DNA of 64,000 nt from contig CAZKYI010000005.1 of assembly GCA_964557005.1 (NCBI GenBank), positions 132,699 through 196,698 of the forward strand. Direction: 5' to 3'. This document shows, in pieces, positions 33,659-42,223 of the stretch (positions within the stretch are counted from its first letter, which is position 1; each line of letters starts with the position of its first letter). The position numbers were made by a program, and so were the translations under genes. This stretch comes from JBECKS01 sp964557005. GTDB taxonomy: Bacteria > Pseudomonadota > Gammaproteobacteria > Pseudomonadales > JBECKS01. The notes under the pieces were generated by a model. It did no database searches and had not been told where the DNA came from. It saw nothing but the letters and a program-made list of their open reading frames with translations.

Positions 33659-34273
33659 ATGGATAAGGCAACCAATGTCACATGGCACGCAGGTGAAATT
33701 TCACGAGAAGACAGAGGAAAGCTTCTTGGCCAGCGTGGCGTAACGCTTTGGTTTACAGGCTTGTCAGGCAGTGGAAAAAGCACCATTGCAGTAGCTTTGG
33801 AAAAGGTTTTGCTGGATATGGGCAAGCTCAGTTATCGCCTTGATGGTGACAACATTCGTTTGGGGATTAACCGCAATCTTGGATTTTCTACTGAAGATCG
33901 TCAGGAAAATATTCGTCGTGTGGGGGAAGTTTCAAAGTTATTTGTTGATGCTGGTGTGATTGTACTCTCCAGTTTTATCAGCCCTTACGCAGCTGATCGT
34001 GATGGTGTGAGAAAATTACACGAAGAAGCAGGTATGGATTTTATTGAAGTATTTGTCGATTGCAGTCTGGAAGAAGCAGAAAAGCGTGATCCGAAAGGCT
34101 TGTACAAAAAAGCACGCGCAGGGGAAATTAAACAATTCACTGGTATTGATGATCCCTACGAAGCACCTGTTAAACCAGAGCTTCACTTGAGAACGGATCA
34201 GAATACCCTTGAAAAAGAAATCGGGGAAATTCTTGATTTTCTGAAATCCAGAAATTTATTACTGGATAGATAA
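33659..34273 (+). CDS. cysC: Adenylylsulfate (APS) kinase
   Basis: Phosphorylates APS to PAPS. The 204-residue protein has the P-loop LWFTGLSGSGKSTIAVALEKVL, the DGDNIRLGINRNLGFSTEDRQENIRR motif region, the SSFISPY loop, and FVDCSLEEAEKRDPKGLYKKARAGEIKQFTGIDDPYE. ATG 33659 is preceded by a GGGTAAAACG region and matches family length; the frame is open further up without support. cysD and cysN are not adjacent. A stand-alone cysC often serves sulfotransferases rather than assimilation, and a sulfotransferase is encoded at 27368. Confidence 0.95.
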   Translation: MDKATNVTWHAGEISREDRGKLLGQRGVTLWFTGLSGSGKSTIAVALEKVLLDMGKLSYRLDGDNIRLGINRNLGFSTEDRQENIRRVGEVSKLFVDAGVIVLSSFISPYAADRDGVRKLHEEAGMDFIEVFVDCSLEEAEKRDPKGLYKKARAGEIKQFTGIDDPYEAPVKPELHLRTDQNTLEKEIGEILDFLKSRNLLLDR

Positions 34274-34274
34274 A

Positions 34275-34528
34275 GGAGATCCTTCACTACGTTCAGGATG
34301 ACAAATTGAATGTCATTCTGAGGCGAAGCCGAAGAATCTTTTGGGAGATCCTTCACTGCGTTCAGGATGACAAATTGAATGTCATTCTGAGGCGAAGCCG
34401 AAGAATCTTTTGGGAGATCCCTCGACTGCGTTCAGGATGACGGTATTCTGTACTTGGGATGACTATATTCTACGTTCGAGGATGACAGAAAATTGTCATT
34501 TCGACCGAGTGAAACGAGTGGAGAAATC
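34275..34528. repeat. 69-bp tandem repeat and degenerate related units
   Basis: Two nearly identical 69-bp units (34275 to 34343, 34344 to 34412) and a partial third begin GGAGATCC and contain CGTTCAGGATGAC and GTCATTCTGAGGCGAAGCC. They are followed by diverged pieces ending with a GTCATTTCGACCGAG segment that touches the tesB end. This is the common intergenic repeat with ATCCTTC / GATGAC ends found in many bacterial genomes. It has no coding potential. Confidence 0.92.
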
Positions 34529-35413
34529 TCACGGTTTTATCATCCTGATTAAACCCTCCTGAATTACCGAAGCAACCAGTACACCGCTTTCGTTATAAAC
34601 ACTGGCACGATTAAAACCACGACCACCTTGTGAAATGGGGCTGTCCCCTGCAAAGCAGAGCCATTCATCAACACGTAGTGGTTGATGAAACCAGATGCTG
34701 TGATCAAGGCTTGCTGATTGAAAATCACGCTGCATCCACGAAACACCGTGAGGCAGAATGCAGTGTTCTAACAAACTCATGTCAGAGACCCACGCAAATA
34801 AACCCTGATGCAAATGACTGTCATTGCCCAGTGTGCCATTGGCCTTAAACCATACAGCATTGTGTGGTTCGTGACTTTCGGGGTTGATGGGGTCAAGAAA
34901 ATAAACGGGGCGTTCTTCAAAGGCACGATCATCTTCGTACCACTGTTTGGCGTGTTCAGGCAATTTGTGTTTAATTCTGTTCCAGTTTTCTCGTGAACTT
35001 GGCAAGGAATCTGGATGAGGAATATCCGCCATAGCGATTTGATGCTGCAATCCTGTTTCAGGCTCCTGAAAACTTGCTGACAGGGTGAAGATAATTTGCT
35101 GTTTTCCTTTCTGGGTTTGTGTTGCGACAACACGGCGAGTATTGAAACTTCTGCCATCACGAACATTTTCTACTTTAAACGTGACATCCTGTTGTGGATC
35201 GCCTGCGCGTAAAAAATCAGATTTCAATGAAATGGCAGGGCGATTGTCTACAGTTGCCAATGCCGCCATCAGCGCCTGACTCACCACTTGTCCACCGTAA
35301 ATACGATTGGTATTGGTGCTGGATTGAGCACCAATAAAAGTGTGTTCATCGATTTGTTTCAGTTGTAACAATTTTATAACGGCAGCAAGTGCCTTGTTTA
35401 CAGGAGTGCTCAT
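34529..35413 (-). CDS. tesB: Acyl-CoA thioesterase II
   Basis: A 294-residue double hot-dog thioesterase that hydrolyses medium and long acyl-CoA to fatty acid and CoA. Family blocks are FIGAQSSTNTNRIYGGQVVSQALMAA, LKSDFLRAGDP, RDGRSFNTRRVVATQ, LFAWVSDMSLLEHCILPHG, SASLDHSIWFHQPLRVDEWL and GGRGFNRASVYNESGVLVASVIQEGLIR. The catalytic Asp is in ASLDHSIWFH. ATG 35413 is taken as the start, as the frame's first codon, TTG 35416, adds nothing. It is 38 bp downstream of the alpha/beta hydrolase gene on the same strand. Confidence 0.96.
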   Translation of the reverse strand: MSTPVNKALAAVIKLLQLKQIDEHTFIGAQSSTNTNRIYGGQVVSQALMAALATVDNRPAISLKSDFLRAGDPQQDVTFKVENVRDGRSFNTRRVVATQTQKGKQQIIFTLSASFQEPETGLQHQIAMADIPHPDSLPSSRENWNRIKHKLPEHAKQWYEDDRAFEERPVYFLDPINPESHEPHNAVWFKANGTLGNDSHLHQGLFAWVSDMSLLEHCILPHGVSWMQRDFQSASLDHSIWFHQPLRVDEWLCFAGDSPISQGGRGFNRASVYNESGVLVASVIQEGLIRMIKP

Positions 35414-35451
35414 CAATCAGTTCTTCAGCAAAAAAAATCAGAAAATAAACA

Positions 35452-36369
35452 TCAGGCAGCAGAGTGCTGTTTGAACCATTCTAACATCAGTGCGTTGAGT
35501 ATGGCTGGTTTTTCCTGATGCAGAAAATGACCTGCGCCCACAATTTGTTCAACCCGCAAGCTGTGTTCAAAATCTTCCTGACGCATCATTTTTTTGAATA
35601 CATCGGTATGAATGCAACCATCATCTGCACCTGTGATGGCCAGCAAAGGCACGGTGATTTTCTTACGCGTTTGTCTGGCAGTTTCCTTGTAGGCGCTGGA
35701 TGAAAAATCAAACATGGCACGGTAATAACCCAGCGCAGATTTTTTGACTCCGGGTTGGGCAAGGGTTTCTATCACGGCATCCAAATCTTTTTCAGGGAGA
35801 TTCCATGTGGGGCACCAGTCTTGCCAGAGTTTACGAATGAATTGAAAGTTGTTTCTTTCAACTGCCCAATCGGCAATACCACGAAGCTGAAAGAAAAACA
35901 TGTACCATGAATAGCGCAGTTGCACGGGATACTTGCGGAAGGCTTCCTGGGAAAAACGCCCCAGATGGGGTACTGCCATCGCAGTAACCGAGTGCAGTTT
36001 TTCAGGAGCCATTGCTGCGACTACATAGGCAATCACTGCACCCCAGTCATGCCCTACCAGATGTACTTTTCCGACATTCAGTTGTTCAATCCACGCGATG
36101 ACATCTTCTGCCAAACGAATGATGGCAAAGTTTTCGTTGCCACCTTGTCTGGGAATGGAGCCGGGTTCATAACCACGCAGTGTCACGGAAATGGCACGAT
36201 AGCCAGCTGCGGCAAAGGCAGGTAATTGATGACGATAGGAGAGTGCGTGATCGGGGAAGCCATGTAAACATAGAACAACTTCTCCTTCACCTTGCGTGAT
36301 TGCACCAAAGGTGAGTGTTTCACCATTTTCCAGAGTACGTGTAAATTGCAGTTGTTCAAACGTGTTCAT
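35452..36369 (-). CDS. Alpha/beta hydrolase, epoxide-hydrolase-like
   Basis: A 305-residue alpha/beta hydrolase. The oxyanion loop is LCLHGFPDHALSYRHQLP. The nucleophile elbow is LVGHDWGAVIAY with Asp as nucleophile, as in epoxide hydrolases and haloalkane dehalogenases. Acid and base are in ITGADDGCI and VGAGHFLHQEKP. A helical cap (about residues 135 to 215, RYSWYMFFFQLRGIADW) lies between. The HGFPD motif favours epoxide hydrolase, but the substrate is unknown. It lies between the glutaredoxin-like gene (one codon away) and tesB on the same strand. Confidence 0.9.
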   Translation of the reverse strand: MNTFEQLQFTRTLENGETLTFGAITQGEGEVVLCLHGFPDHALSYRHQLPAFAAAGYRAISVTLRGYEPGSIPRQGGNENFAIIRLAEDVIAWIEQLNVGKVHLVGHDWGAVIAYVVAAMAPEKLHSVTAMAVPHLGRFSQEAFRKYPVQLRYSWYMFFFQLRGIADWAVERNNFQFIRKLWQDWCPTWNLPEKDLDAVIETLAQPGVKKSALGYYRAMFDFSSSAYKETARQTRKKITVPLLAITGADDGCIHTDVFKKMMRQEDFEHSLRVEQIVGAGHFLHQEKPAILNALMLEWFKQHSAA

Positions 36370-36373
36370 CAAA

Positions 36374-36712
36374 TTATCTCAGATGTTTCTTTAATTCAGC
36401 GCACCCGCCAATAAACTTTCCCTCTACAAATACCATTGGGAAGGTTTTCCAGCCTACCCAGATTTTCAGGCTTAAACGTTTACGCCATTCAGCAAAATAA
36501 GAACCATATTCGAGATAGCAAAAATCAATATTGGCTTGCTTGAGTGCTTTCACTGCATTCTTGCAATGTGGGTTGCCCTTCATGCCCACCACCACATAGG
36601 CATTATTGGCAATGGCGTTTTTGACTTCGTTAATCATGGGTGCCTGATCGGCAACCATCTGCTCCAGCACTTCGGGTGCGATGTTTTGGGTATCAAAAAT
36701 TTCACGGTTCAT
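36374..36712 (-). CDS. Glutaredoxin-like protein with NPHC active-site region
   Basis: A 112-residue thioredoxin-fold protein. The redox site reads KGNPHCKNAVKALKQANIDFCYLEYGSYF. A single cysteine stands at the second position of the usual Cys-x-x-Cys, so it cannot work as a dithiol glutaredoxin in the ordinary way. The fold then continues RLSLKIWVGWKTFPMVFVEGKFIGGCAELKKHL with the cis-Pro (TFP) and the GG-x-x-x glutathione site. The N-terminal 30 residues are an extra helix (EVLEQMVADQAPMINEVKNAI). It starts the operon with the alpha/beta hydrolase and tesB genes. Confidence 0.85.
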   Translation of the reverse strand: MNREIFDTQNIAPEVLEQMVADQAPMINEVKNAIANNAYVVVGMKGNPHCKNAVKALKQANIDFCYLEYGSYFAEWRKRLSLKIWVGWKTFPMVFVEGKFIGGCAELKKHLR

Positions 36713-36913
36713 ATGGGTTTCCTTGTAAGTTGTTGCTGAGTGAATTGAATGGGCGGCCAGTATATTCCAGCGAGTGAGTGGCTTTCCAGAAGGGATTCTA
36801 TGACAGGAAGCACAGCAGTCGGGATAAATGGCTGTAGAAAGGGAGCAATCGGGCGAGTTTGTTTGTCTTAAAAGTATTAGTATTGGAGCAATAAGTGTTT
36901 ATTGGGGCGGAAA

Positions 36914-39900
36914 ATGTATCCATTCAAAAAACAATCTGGATTTCGGACATTGGTTTTGATGGGCTTGTGTACCTTTGTGCAGAGTGCCTATTCGGCTATT
37001 ACGATTGATAATTTTAATGCCCATGTTTTTTGCAATATTGTTTTGCCTTGTGCTCAACCAACGCCAACAGCTGGTAACAGGCGGGTAGATGCACCAAATG
37101 TTGGGCTTGGAGGTGAAAGGGATCATATTTTTTATGCGTATCCCGACAACCTTTTTCCGATTATCACCTCGACAAGAATGCCTGGCTTTAATACAGCAAT
37201 GATTTTTAATGTTGCTAATGGAATTGACTCGTCACTTATGAGCCTTGTATATGATGGAAATGATAATAATGATGTCGATACTATTGTGTTTAATCTGATG
37301 AATGTAGATTTGACAAATGGTGGAGCTGAAAATGCCTTTAGATTGAGAATCTCAACTGCTACAGATGTCTCCTTAAGGTTAAAGCTTTATGAAGATGTGG
37401 ATACCTACTCAGAAATTTCAAAAACAGTTCCCAGCTCAAATAATGTTTACCAAAATGCCTACATTCCTTTCCTGGATCCTGATTTTGTACATGTAAATGG
37501 GGGGGTAGATTTAGCGAGTGTTAAAGCAATTGAACTTGAATTTATCAATGAAGCTTCAAGCGAGGGCGATGCACTAACAATCGCAGATGCCGTTGTTGCC
37601 TTGTTAGGAAATAATGCAGCAAGTTTGGCATTTGGCGTAGCTATTTGTAATGCAGTTCCTGCTAACTGCCTTGAACTTCATCATGGAATTGGCATAGATC
37701 ATTTTGAAACAACCAAGCAAATTTCTCATACCATTTCTGCTGCAATACTCGATGACAAAAATCTTGATGGTGACATTGATTCAGCAGCCGATCTGGAAGA
37801 CACAGATACCTTTCGTTATACCGTCACCATTACCAATGCTGATGATTTACTCGATGCACCTGCAACCAACCTTGTTTATACGGCCAGTTTTAATCCTGAT
37901 TATGCTTCGTTTATCAGTGGTACTGTCACAAGCGGTCTGGGTTCAGTGACGACAGGCAATGAAGAAGGGCATACATCGATTATGGTAGAAATCGGCACGC
38001 TTGCCGATGGTGAAAGCGTAACAATCACGTACGACATGAAAGTAGATGCGGGTTATGAGCAAACGCCAAACATTACCTATTCCCATCATGGCAACATCAG
38101 TGCCGATGAATGGGATGCCTATGACACAGACTCTATTAATGTCCTGATTAACAAATTCGATTTTCAAACCGATATGACTGTCGCTGCACTCGATGATGCC
38201 GATGGCGATGGTTTCAGTGGTGCAGGTGAACGCATTCGCTATACGGTCACAATTAACAATGTCGGCCCTAATACTTCAAGTTTGGTGGTGTTTGATTTGC
38301 CTGCTTTGGATGGTGCGACTTTTGTAACAAATTCCTATAGTCATGTTTCGGGTGTGTCTGGCACCAATCAATCGGCCAACGGTGCAGTTCGTATTCGTTA
38401 TACTAACTTCCCTCCATATTCGAGTAGCACGTTCACCTTTGATTTTAAAATCATGGATGAGCCGATTTATTTTGCGGAAATTGATCGCATTACCGCTTCA
38501 GCACTGATTACCAATGATGCGGGAGCAGGGCAGCCTTTTTATATTGGGTTGAGTGATGATCCAACAGACCCTACCAGTGGGTTTGATGATCCAACTGTTA
38601 TCCTGATTGATGCTTTTCCAAACAATGTAGCGGCTTCTGTGGATGGTGACGACGATGGTATGCCCGATGAATGGAACGCAGGTTGTAATGCTGCATGCCA
38701 GCAAGATTCGGGTTTAACGCTCGATCCTTCTCCCAATGATACCGATAATAACGGTGTTCCCAATGATCCCGATAACCCCAATGCCGATGACGATGGCGAT
38801 GGTGTTCCCAATGGTGTGGATGCTTTTCCATTCGATCCTGCTGCCAGCGTTGATACCGATGGAGATGGCATGCCTGATGCGTGGAACGCAGGGTGTGATG
38901 CTGCATGCCAGCAAAAATCGTCTTTAACTGTTGATGATGACGATGACAATGATGGTGTGCCGGATGTTGATGATGCTTTCCCATTGCACTGTCAGGCTTC
39001 GGTTGATACCGATGGCGATGGCAAGCCCGACAGTTTCCATAATCCCTTACCTGCAGGCTGTGTGAATGATGGCAGTCTGCTGGTGGATGATGACGATGAT
39101 AACGATGGCGTGCTGGATGTTAATGATGCTTTCCCTTTGAATCCGGCGGCATCTGTGGATGCAGATGGTGATGGCATGCCCGATGCGTGGAATGCAGGTT
39201 GTAACCTTGTTTGCCAGCAAAATTCCGGTTTAACGCTCGATGCCTTTCCCAACGATACCGACAACGATGGCGTGATCAATGCGCTGGATGCCTTCCCCAC
39301 CAAGTGTCAGGCTTCGGTGGATACCGATGGAGATGGCAAGCCCGATAGTTTCCATGACCCCCTACCCGCAGGCTGTGTGAATGATGGCAGTCTGATTGAG
39401 GACGATGATGATGATAACGATGGCGTGCTGGATGTTGATGATGCCTTCCCTTTGAATCCGGCGGCTTCTGTCGATACCGATGGAGATGGTATGCCTGATG
39501 AATGGAACGCAGGCTGTGATGTAAGCTGTCAGCAAAATTCCGGTTTAACGCTCGATCCGTACCCCAATGATACTGATAACAACGGTGTTCCCAATGATCC
39601 GGATAACCCCGATGCCGATGATGATGGTGATGGCATACCGAATAGCGAAGATGATGAGCCTTATCGGGATAATAATCCCCCGACTATTGTTGCGCCTAAA
39701 GCGATTCAGATTAATTCAACTGGAAAATTAACCACCTTGCCTGGTAACTTGCTTAAAAATGCGGTGGCGAGTGATGTTTATCAGGGTGTCGCGGTGGCAT
39801 GTGAGCGGATATTGAAAAGCACGAGCTCTGCGCAGCCTTGCTGGTATTTTCATGATGCAAAAACCACCTATGCTGTGGGTGAGCATGTGATTACATGGAC

Positions 39901-40090
39901 AGTGGTCGATACCGCAGGCAACAGTTCTACCGATACTCAGAAATTAACCGTGGTTGGAAAAGACAGCGGCGGTGATGGTGGTAATAATTCAGGCTCCGCT
40001 GGTGGCGGAGGCGGTGGTTCCCTCAGTGCGTATGGTGTTTTTGTGCTATTGGCCTTGTTATGGCGACGCAGGCAGTTGGTGGCGATGTGA
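36914..40090 (+). CDS. Large secreted protein with DUF11-like and thrombospondin type 3 repeats and GlyGly-CTERM tail
   Basis: A 1058-residue exported protein. A signal peptide (MYPFKKQSGFRTLVLMGLCTFVQSAYS) is followed by an N-terminal domain with no clear match. Two DUF11-like beta domains (about 270 to 540) come next. A long calcium-binding stretch (about 570 to 915) is built from DxDxDGxxD units such as DTDGDGMPDAWNAGC and DDDDDNDGVPDVDDAFP. A HYR-like domain (PPTIVAPKAIQINS to TQKLTVV) follows, and then a Gly-rich hinge. The end is SLSAYGVFVLLALLWRRRQL, a GlyGly-CTERM sorting signal processed by rhombosortase. ATG 36914 is chosen over TTG 36902. It is probably surface-displayed or type II secreted. 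Confidence 0.88.
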   Translation: MYPFKKQSGFRTLVLMGLCTFVQSAYSAITIDNFNAHVFCNIVLPCAQPTPTAGNRRVDAPNVGLGGERDHIFYAYPDNLFPIITSTRMPGFNTAMIFNVANGIDSSLMSLVYDGNDNNDVDTIVFNLMNVDLTNGGAENAFRLRISTATDVSLRLKLYEDVDTYSEISKTVPSSNNVYQNAYIPFLDPDFVHVNGGVDLASVKAIELEFINEASSEGDALTIADAVVALLGNNAASLAFGVAICNAVPANCLELHHGIGIDHFETTKQISHTISAAILDDKNLDGDIDSAADLEDTDTFRYTVTITNADDLLDAPATNLVYTASFNPDYASFISGTVTSGLGSVTTGNEEGHTSIMVEIGTLADGESVTITYDMKVDAGYEQTPNITYSHHGNISADEWDAYDTDSINVLINKFDFQTDMTVAALDDADGDGFSGAGERIRYTVTINNVGPNTSSLVVFDLPALDGATFVTNSYSHVSGVSGTNQSANGAVRIRYTNFPPYSSSTFTFDFKIMDEPIYFAEIDRITASALITNDAGAGQPFYIGLSDDPTDPTSGFDDPTVILIDAFPNNVAASVDGDDDGMPDEWNAGCNAACQQDSGLTLDPSPNDTDNNGVPNDPDNPNADDDGDGVPNGVDAFPFDPAASVDTDGDGMPDAWNAGCDAACQQKSSLTVDDDDDNDGVPDVDDAFPLHCQASVDTDGDGKPDSFHNPLPAGCVNDGSLLVDDDDDNDGVLDVNDAFPLNPAASVDADGDGMPDAWNAGCNLVCQQNSGLTLDAFPNDTDNDGVINALDAFPTKCQASVDTDGDGKPDSFHDPLPAGCVNDGSLIEDDDDDNDGVLDVDDAFPLNPAASVDTDGDGMPDEWNAGCDVSCQQNSGLTLDPYPNDTDNNGVPNDPDNPDADDDGDGIPNSEDDEPYRDNNPPTIVAPKAIQINSTGKLTTLPGNLLKNAVASDVYQGVAVACERILKSTSSAQPCWYFHDAKTTYAVGEHVITWTVVDTAGNSSTDTQKLTVVGKDSGGDGGNNSGSAGGGGGGSLSAYGVFVLLALLWRRRQLVAM
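38640..39660 (+). repeat. Coding repeat array, calcium-binding thrombospondin type 3 units
   Basis: Repeated acidic Asp/Gly-rich units. Larger blocks ending NPLPAGCVNDGSL and DPLPAGCVNDGSL (from 39001 and 39318) are near copies at roughly 318 bp spacing, and QQNSGLTLD-type Cys blocks also recur. High local identity suggests expansion by recombination within the gene. Confidence 0.9.
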
Positions 40091-40115
40091 GTACATCATA
40101 TTGAATCACGTGTTG

Positions 40116-40142
40116 ATGGCGGGTTATCCCGCCATTTTTTTT
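40116..40142 (+). terminator. Rho-independent terminator after the surface protein gene
   Basis: ATGGCGGG-TTAT-CCCGCCAT followed by a T-run, 25 bp after the stop at 40090. Confidence 0.95.
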
Positions 40143-40146
40143 GCCA

Positions 40147-40737
40147 TTATTTTTTTAACTGATGTTCCACCAAAGGCAAACGATCGTTACCAAAAAACAA
40201 TTCGTCGCCCACAATAAAACTGGGTACACCAAAAATCTGCCGATTCACCGCCGCTTCGGTGTCATTTTTCAGACGCGTTTTATTTTCTTCCGAAAATGCC
40301 AGTGCTTTGCATGCTTCAACATCCAGTTTTAAACCTGAAAGCAACGCATCAATCTCTGCTGGCTCAGCCATATTTCTTTTTTCCTGCCACACCGCCTTGA
40401 AGGCAGCCTCGTGAAATTCATTAAACACAGCTTGTTCCTGAAGCGCACAGGCAATGCGCATCAATGACAAGCTGTTGACCGGAAAATGTGGATTGAATGC
40501 AAAGGGAATCTGGTAGTAATCCACCCAATGACTGACATCTTTTGCAAGGTAGCCCACTTTGCTTTTAACAGGATTCATCATGGGTGCCTGATTCCCCGTT
40601 GCCTTGAAAATGCCGCCCAGCAGTACGGGTTTGTAAATCACAGTGGCCTGGGTGCTCTGCACAAGTTTGCTGATTTGCGTATTGGCAAGATAACTGTAGG
40701 GGCTGGCGTAATCGAAGTAAAAGTTGAGTGTCTTCAT
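40147..40737 (-). CDS. 2-hydroxychromene-2-carboxylate isomerase family (DsbA-like thioredoxin fold)
   Basis: A 196-residue protein of the HCCA isomerase / kappa-class glutathione transferase family. It has the start LNFYFDYASPYSYLANTQISKLV, with the active Ser in SPYSYL. Further blocks are YKPVLLGGIFKATGNQAPM, FNPHFPVNSLSLMRIACAL and AVNRQIFGVPSFIVGDELFFGNDRL (cis-Pro region). HCCA isomerase takes part in naphthalene and related aromatic degradation, but most family members in genomes without that pathway are of unknown substrate. It stands alone here, divergent from the AlkB-like gene. Confidence 0.9.
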   Translation of the reverse strand: MKTLNFYFDYASPYSYLANTQISKLVQSTQATVIYKPVLLGGIFKATGNQAPMMNPVKSKVGYLAKDVSHWVDYYQIPFAFNPHFPVNSLSLMRIACALQEQAVFNEFHEAAFKAVWQEKRNMAEPAEIDALLSGLKLDVEACKALAFSEENKTRLKNDTEAAVNRQIFGVPSFIVGDELFFGNDRLPLVEHQLKK

Positions 40738-40869
40738 GTTCAGGAGATTCCTGTGTGCAAGTATTGTTGTTGAGTGCGATTATTCTGTCACAAGGCATCA
40801 TTATGCAAGTATGGTCATGTTGTTAAATTGATAAGTAGACTTGCATGTGCATCTTCTGAGAAAACGACT

Positions 40870-42129
40870 ATGTTGACCATCCTGAATAAATTCGACAGAG
40901 AAAAATCTGTTTTCTGGCGCAATATCCGCAGAGAACCCTACCACTTTGGTTTATATATTCATGTGCTTATATCGGCATTGTTATTGGTAACGTCATTGCT
41001 TGCTTTTGTATTCGGGCGTGAAGCTTCCATTCTGATGTGGATTGCACTGATTGGTTTCGGACTGTATGCAGGCGTTTACAGACGCTTGATGGGGTTTAAA
41101 TACAAGCTGGATAACAATATTCCCATCACGCTTGATGAAAAAATCAAAGTACATGATTCATTTTCCAAGGAGGAAGAGGTAGCACGCAGGGAAGACCCTT
41201 GGTATGACGCGATTGTCTATGCCTTCCACGCGCTGCATTACATTAATTTCTTTGGCATTTTATTTGTGCTGGCACAACTTCAATCGATGATTGTTGCACT
41301 GATTTTTGCGCTGGCCTGGGGCTATGCCTACTCAGGTATTCTGATTGCCTTTAGTCACGAATTTTTACATCGCCGTTCCTTGTTTCATCAGATGTTGGGT
41401 GGTTCGCTGTGGTCATTCTTTTGTTACGGTACATTTTTGTCCGAGCATTGCATGGTTCACCATGTGCATGTGGCAACCCCGCTCGATGCGTCTTCTGCAC
41501 CGAAAGGGCAAACCCTGTACCAATTTTTGCCACGTGCGTTAATGCACAATGCACCCAATGGCTTTAAGGCCGAGGCCAAACGGCTGCAAGAAAGAGGCAA
41601 GCCTGCATTCAGCATTTACAACCGTATCCTGTGGTTGAGTTTGTTATCTGTAGTGATTTTTTATTTGTCGTGGCAGATTGCAGGCATCTATGGTGTGGTA
41701 TTTTTTATGGTGCAAACCATTTTCAGTATTTTGAAAATCGAAGTGGCGAATTATTTCATGCACTATGGTTTGCAAAGAAAATTGTTACCCAATGGCCGCT
41801 ATGAACGCGTTTCACCTTTACATTCCTGGAACATTGAAGGGTATGATCATTTTATTGTGGTGAATGTGAGCCGCCATTCGGATCATCACGCTTTTCCAAG
41901 AAGACCTTACCCTGTACTGAGAAATTTTCCTGATGCGCCCCAGCTGCCTTTGAATTTTTCCCAGGCCTTGTTGTTGCCTTATTTTCCCAAGGTGTGGTTT
42001 TCCATTATGGACCCTGTGGTCGATGAGCACATGGACAAGCTGGAGCGCTGGCGCAATGAAAACAAGGACGACTATCAAATGGTGATGGGGATTTCAGGCC
42101 GTTCAGAAATGCAGCAGAGTGGGGGTTAG
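40870..42129 (+). CDS. AlkB-type membrane alkane / fatty-acid hydroxylase
   Basis: A 419-residue integral membrane diiron hydroxylase. The eight-histidine signature is present: SHEFLHRRSLFHQ (HExxH), EHCMVHHVHVATPLD (HxxxHH-like), and VSRHSDHHAFPRRPYPVLR. The last is close to the NxQRHSDHHA-x-P-x-R-x-YQ-x-LR box of alkane 1-monooxygenases. YFMHYGLQRKLLPNGRYERVSPLHSWN matches the AlkB NYxEHYGLxR region. Four or more membrane helices flank these. The frame is open from 40774 but ATG 40870 fits family length. No rubredoxin gene is adjacent. The Rieske ferredoxin at 45961 could be a redox partner, though that is only a guess. Confidence 0.85.
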   Translation: MLTILNKFDREKSVFWRNIRREPYHFGLYIHVLISALLLVTSLLAFVFGREASILMWIALIGFGLYAGVYRRLMGFKYKLDNNIPITLDEKIKVHDSFSKEEEVARREDPWYDAIVYAFHALHYINFFGILFVLAQLQSMIVALIFALAWGYAYSGILIAFSHEFLHRRSLFHQMLGGSLWSFFCYGTFLSEHCMVHHVHVATPLDASSAPKGQTLYQFLPRALMHNAPNGFKAEAKRLQERGKPAFSIYNRILWLSLLSVVIFYLSWQIAGIYGVVFFMVQTIFSILKIEVANYFMHYGLQRKLLPNGRYERVSPLHSWNIEGYDHFIVVNVSRHSDHHAFPRRPYPVLRNFPDAPQLPLNFSQALLLPYFPKVWFSIMDPVVDEHMDKLERWRNENKDDYQMVMGISGRSEMQQSGG

Positions 42130-42170
42130 AGGGGTCGCCTGCTTTTTTAAGTATCAATCAACACGCATGG

Positions 42171-42187
42171 AAGTTTTCTGCTAGAAT
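42171..42187 (+). promoter_or_regulatory. Probable extended -10 promoter of the first GGDEF gene
   Basis: TGCTAGAAT (extended -10, TAGAAT at 42182) lies about 37 bp before the start at 42224 and is identical to the element before prfC. The -35 is poor. Confidence 0.45.
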
Positions 42188-42223
42188 CCAGCCACATTTT
42201 TCCCAGAGCACCTGAGATTTTGC

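Noticed and set aside
34275..34528. 69-bp repeats considered as CRISPR or attC-like sites
   Set aside because: Units are contiguous with no spacers and lack RYYYAAC / GTTRRRY ends.
38640..39660. Repeats resembling a CRISPR array
   Set aside because: The repeats are in frame, encode acidic calcium-binding units and have no constant repeat-spacer pattern.
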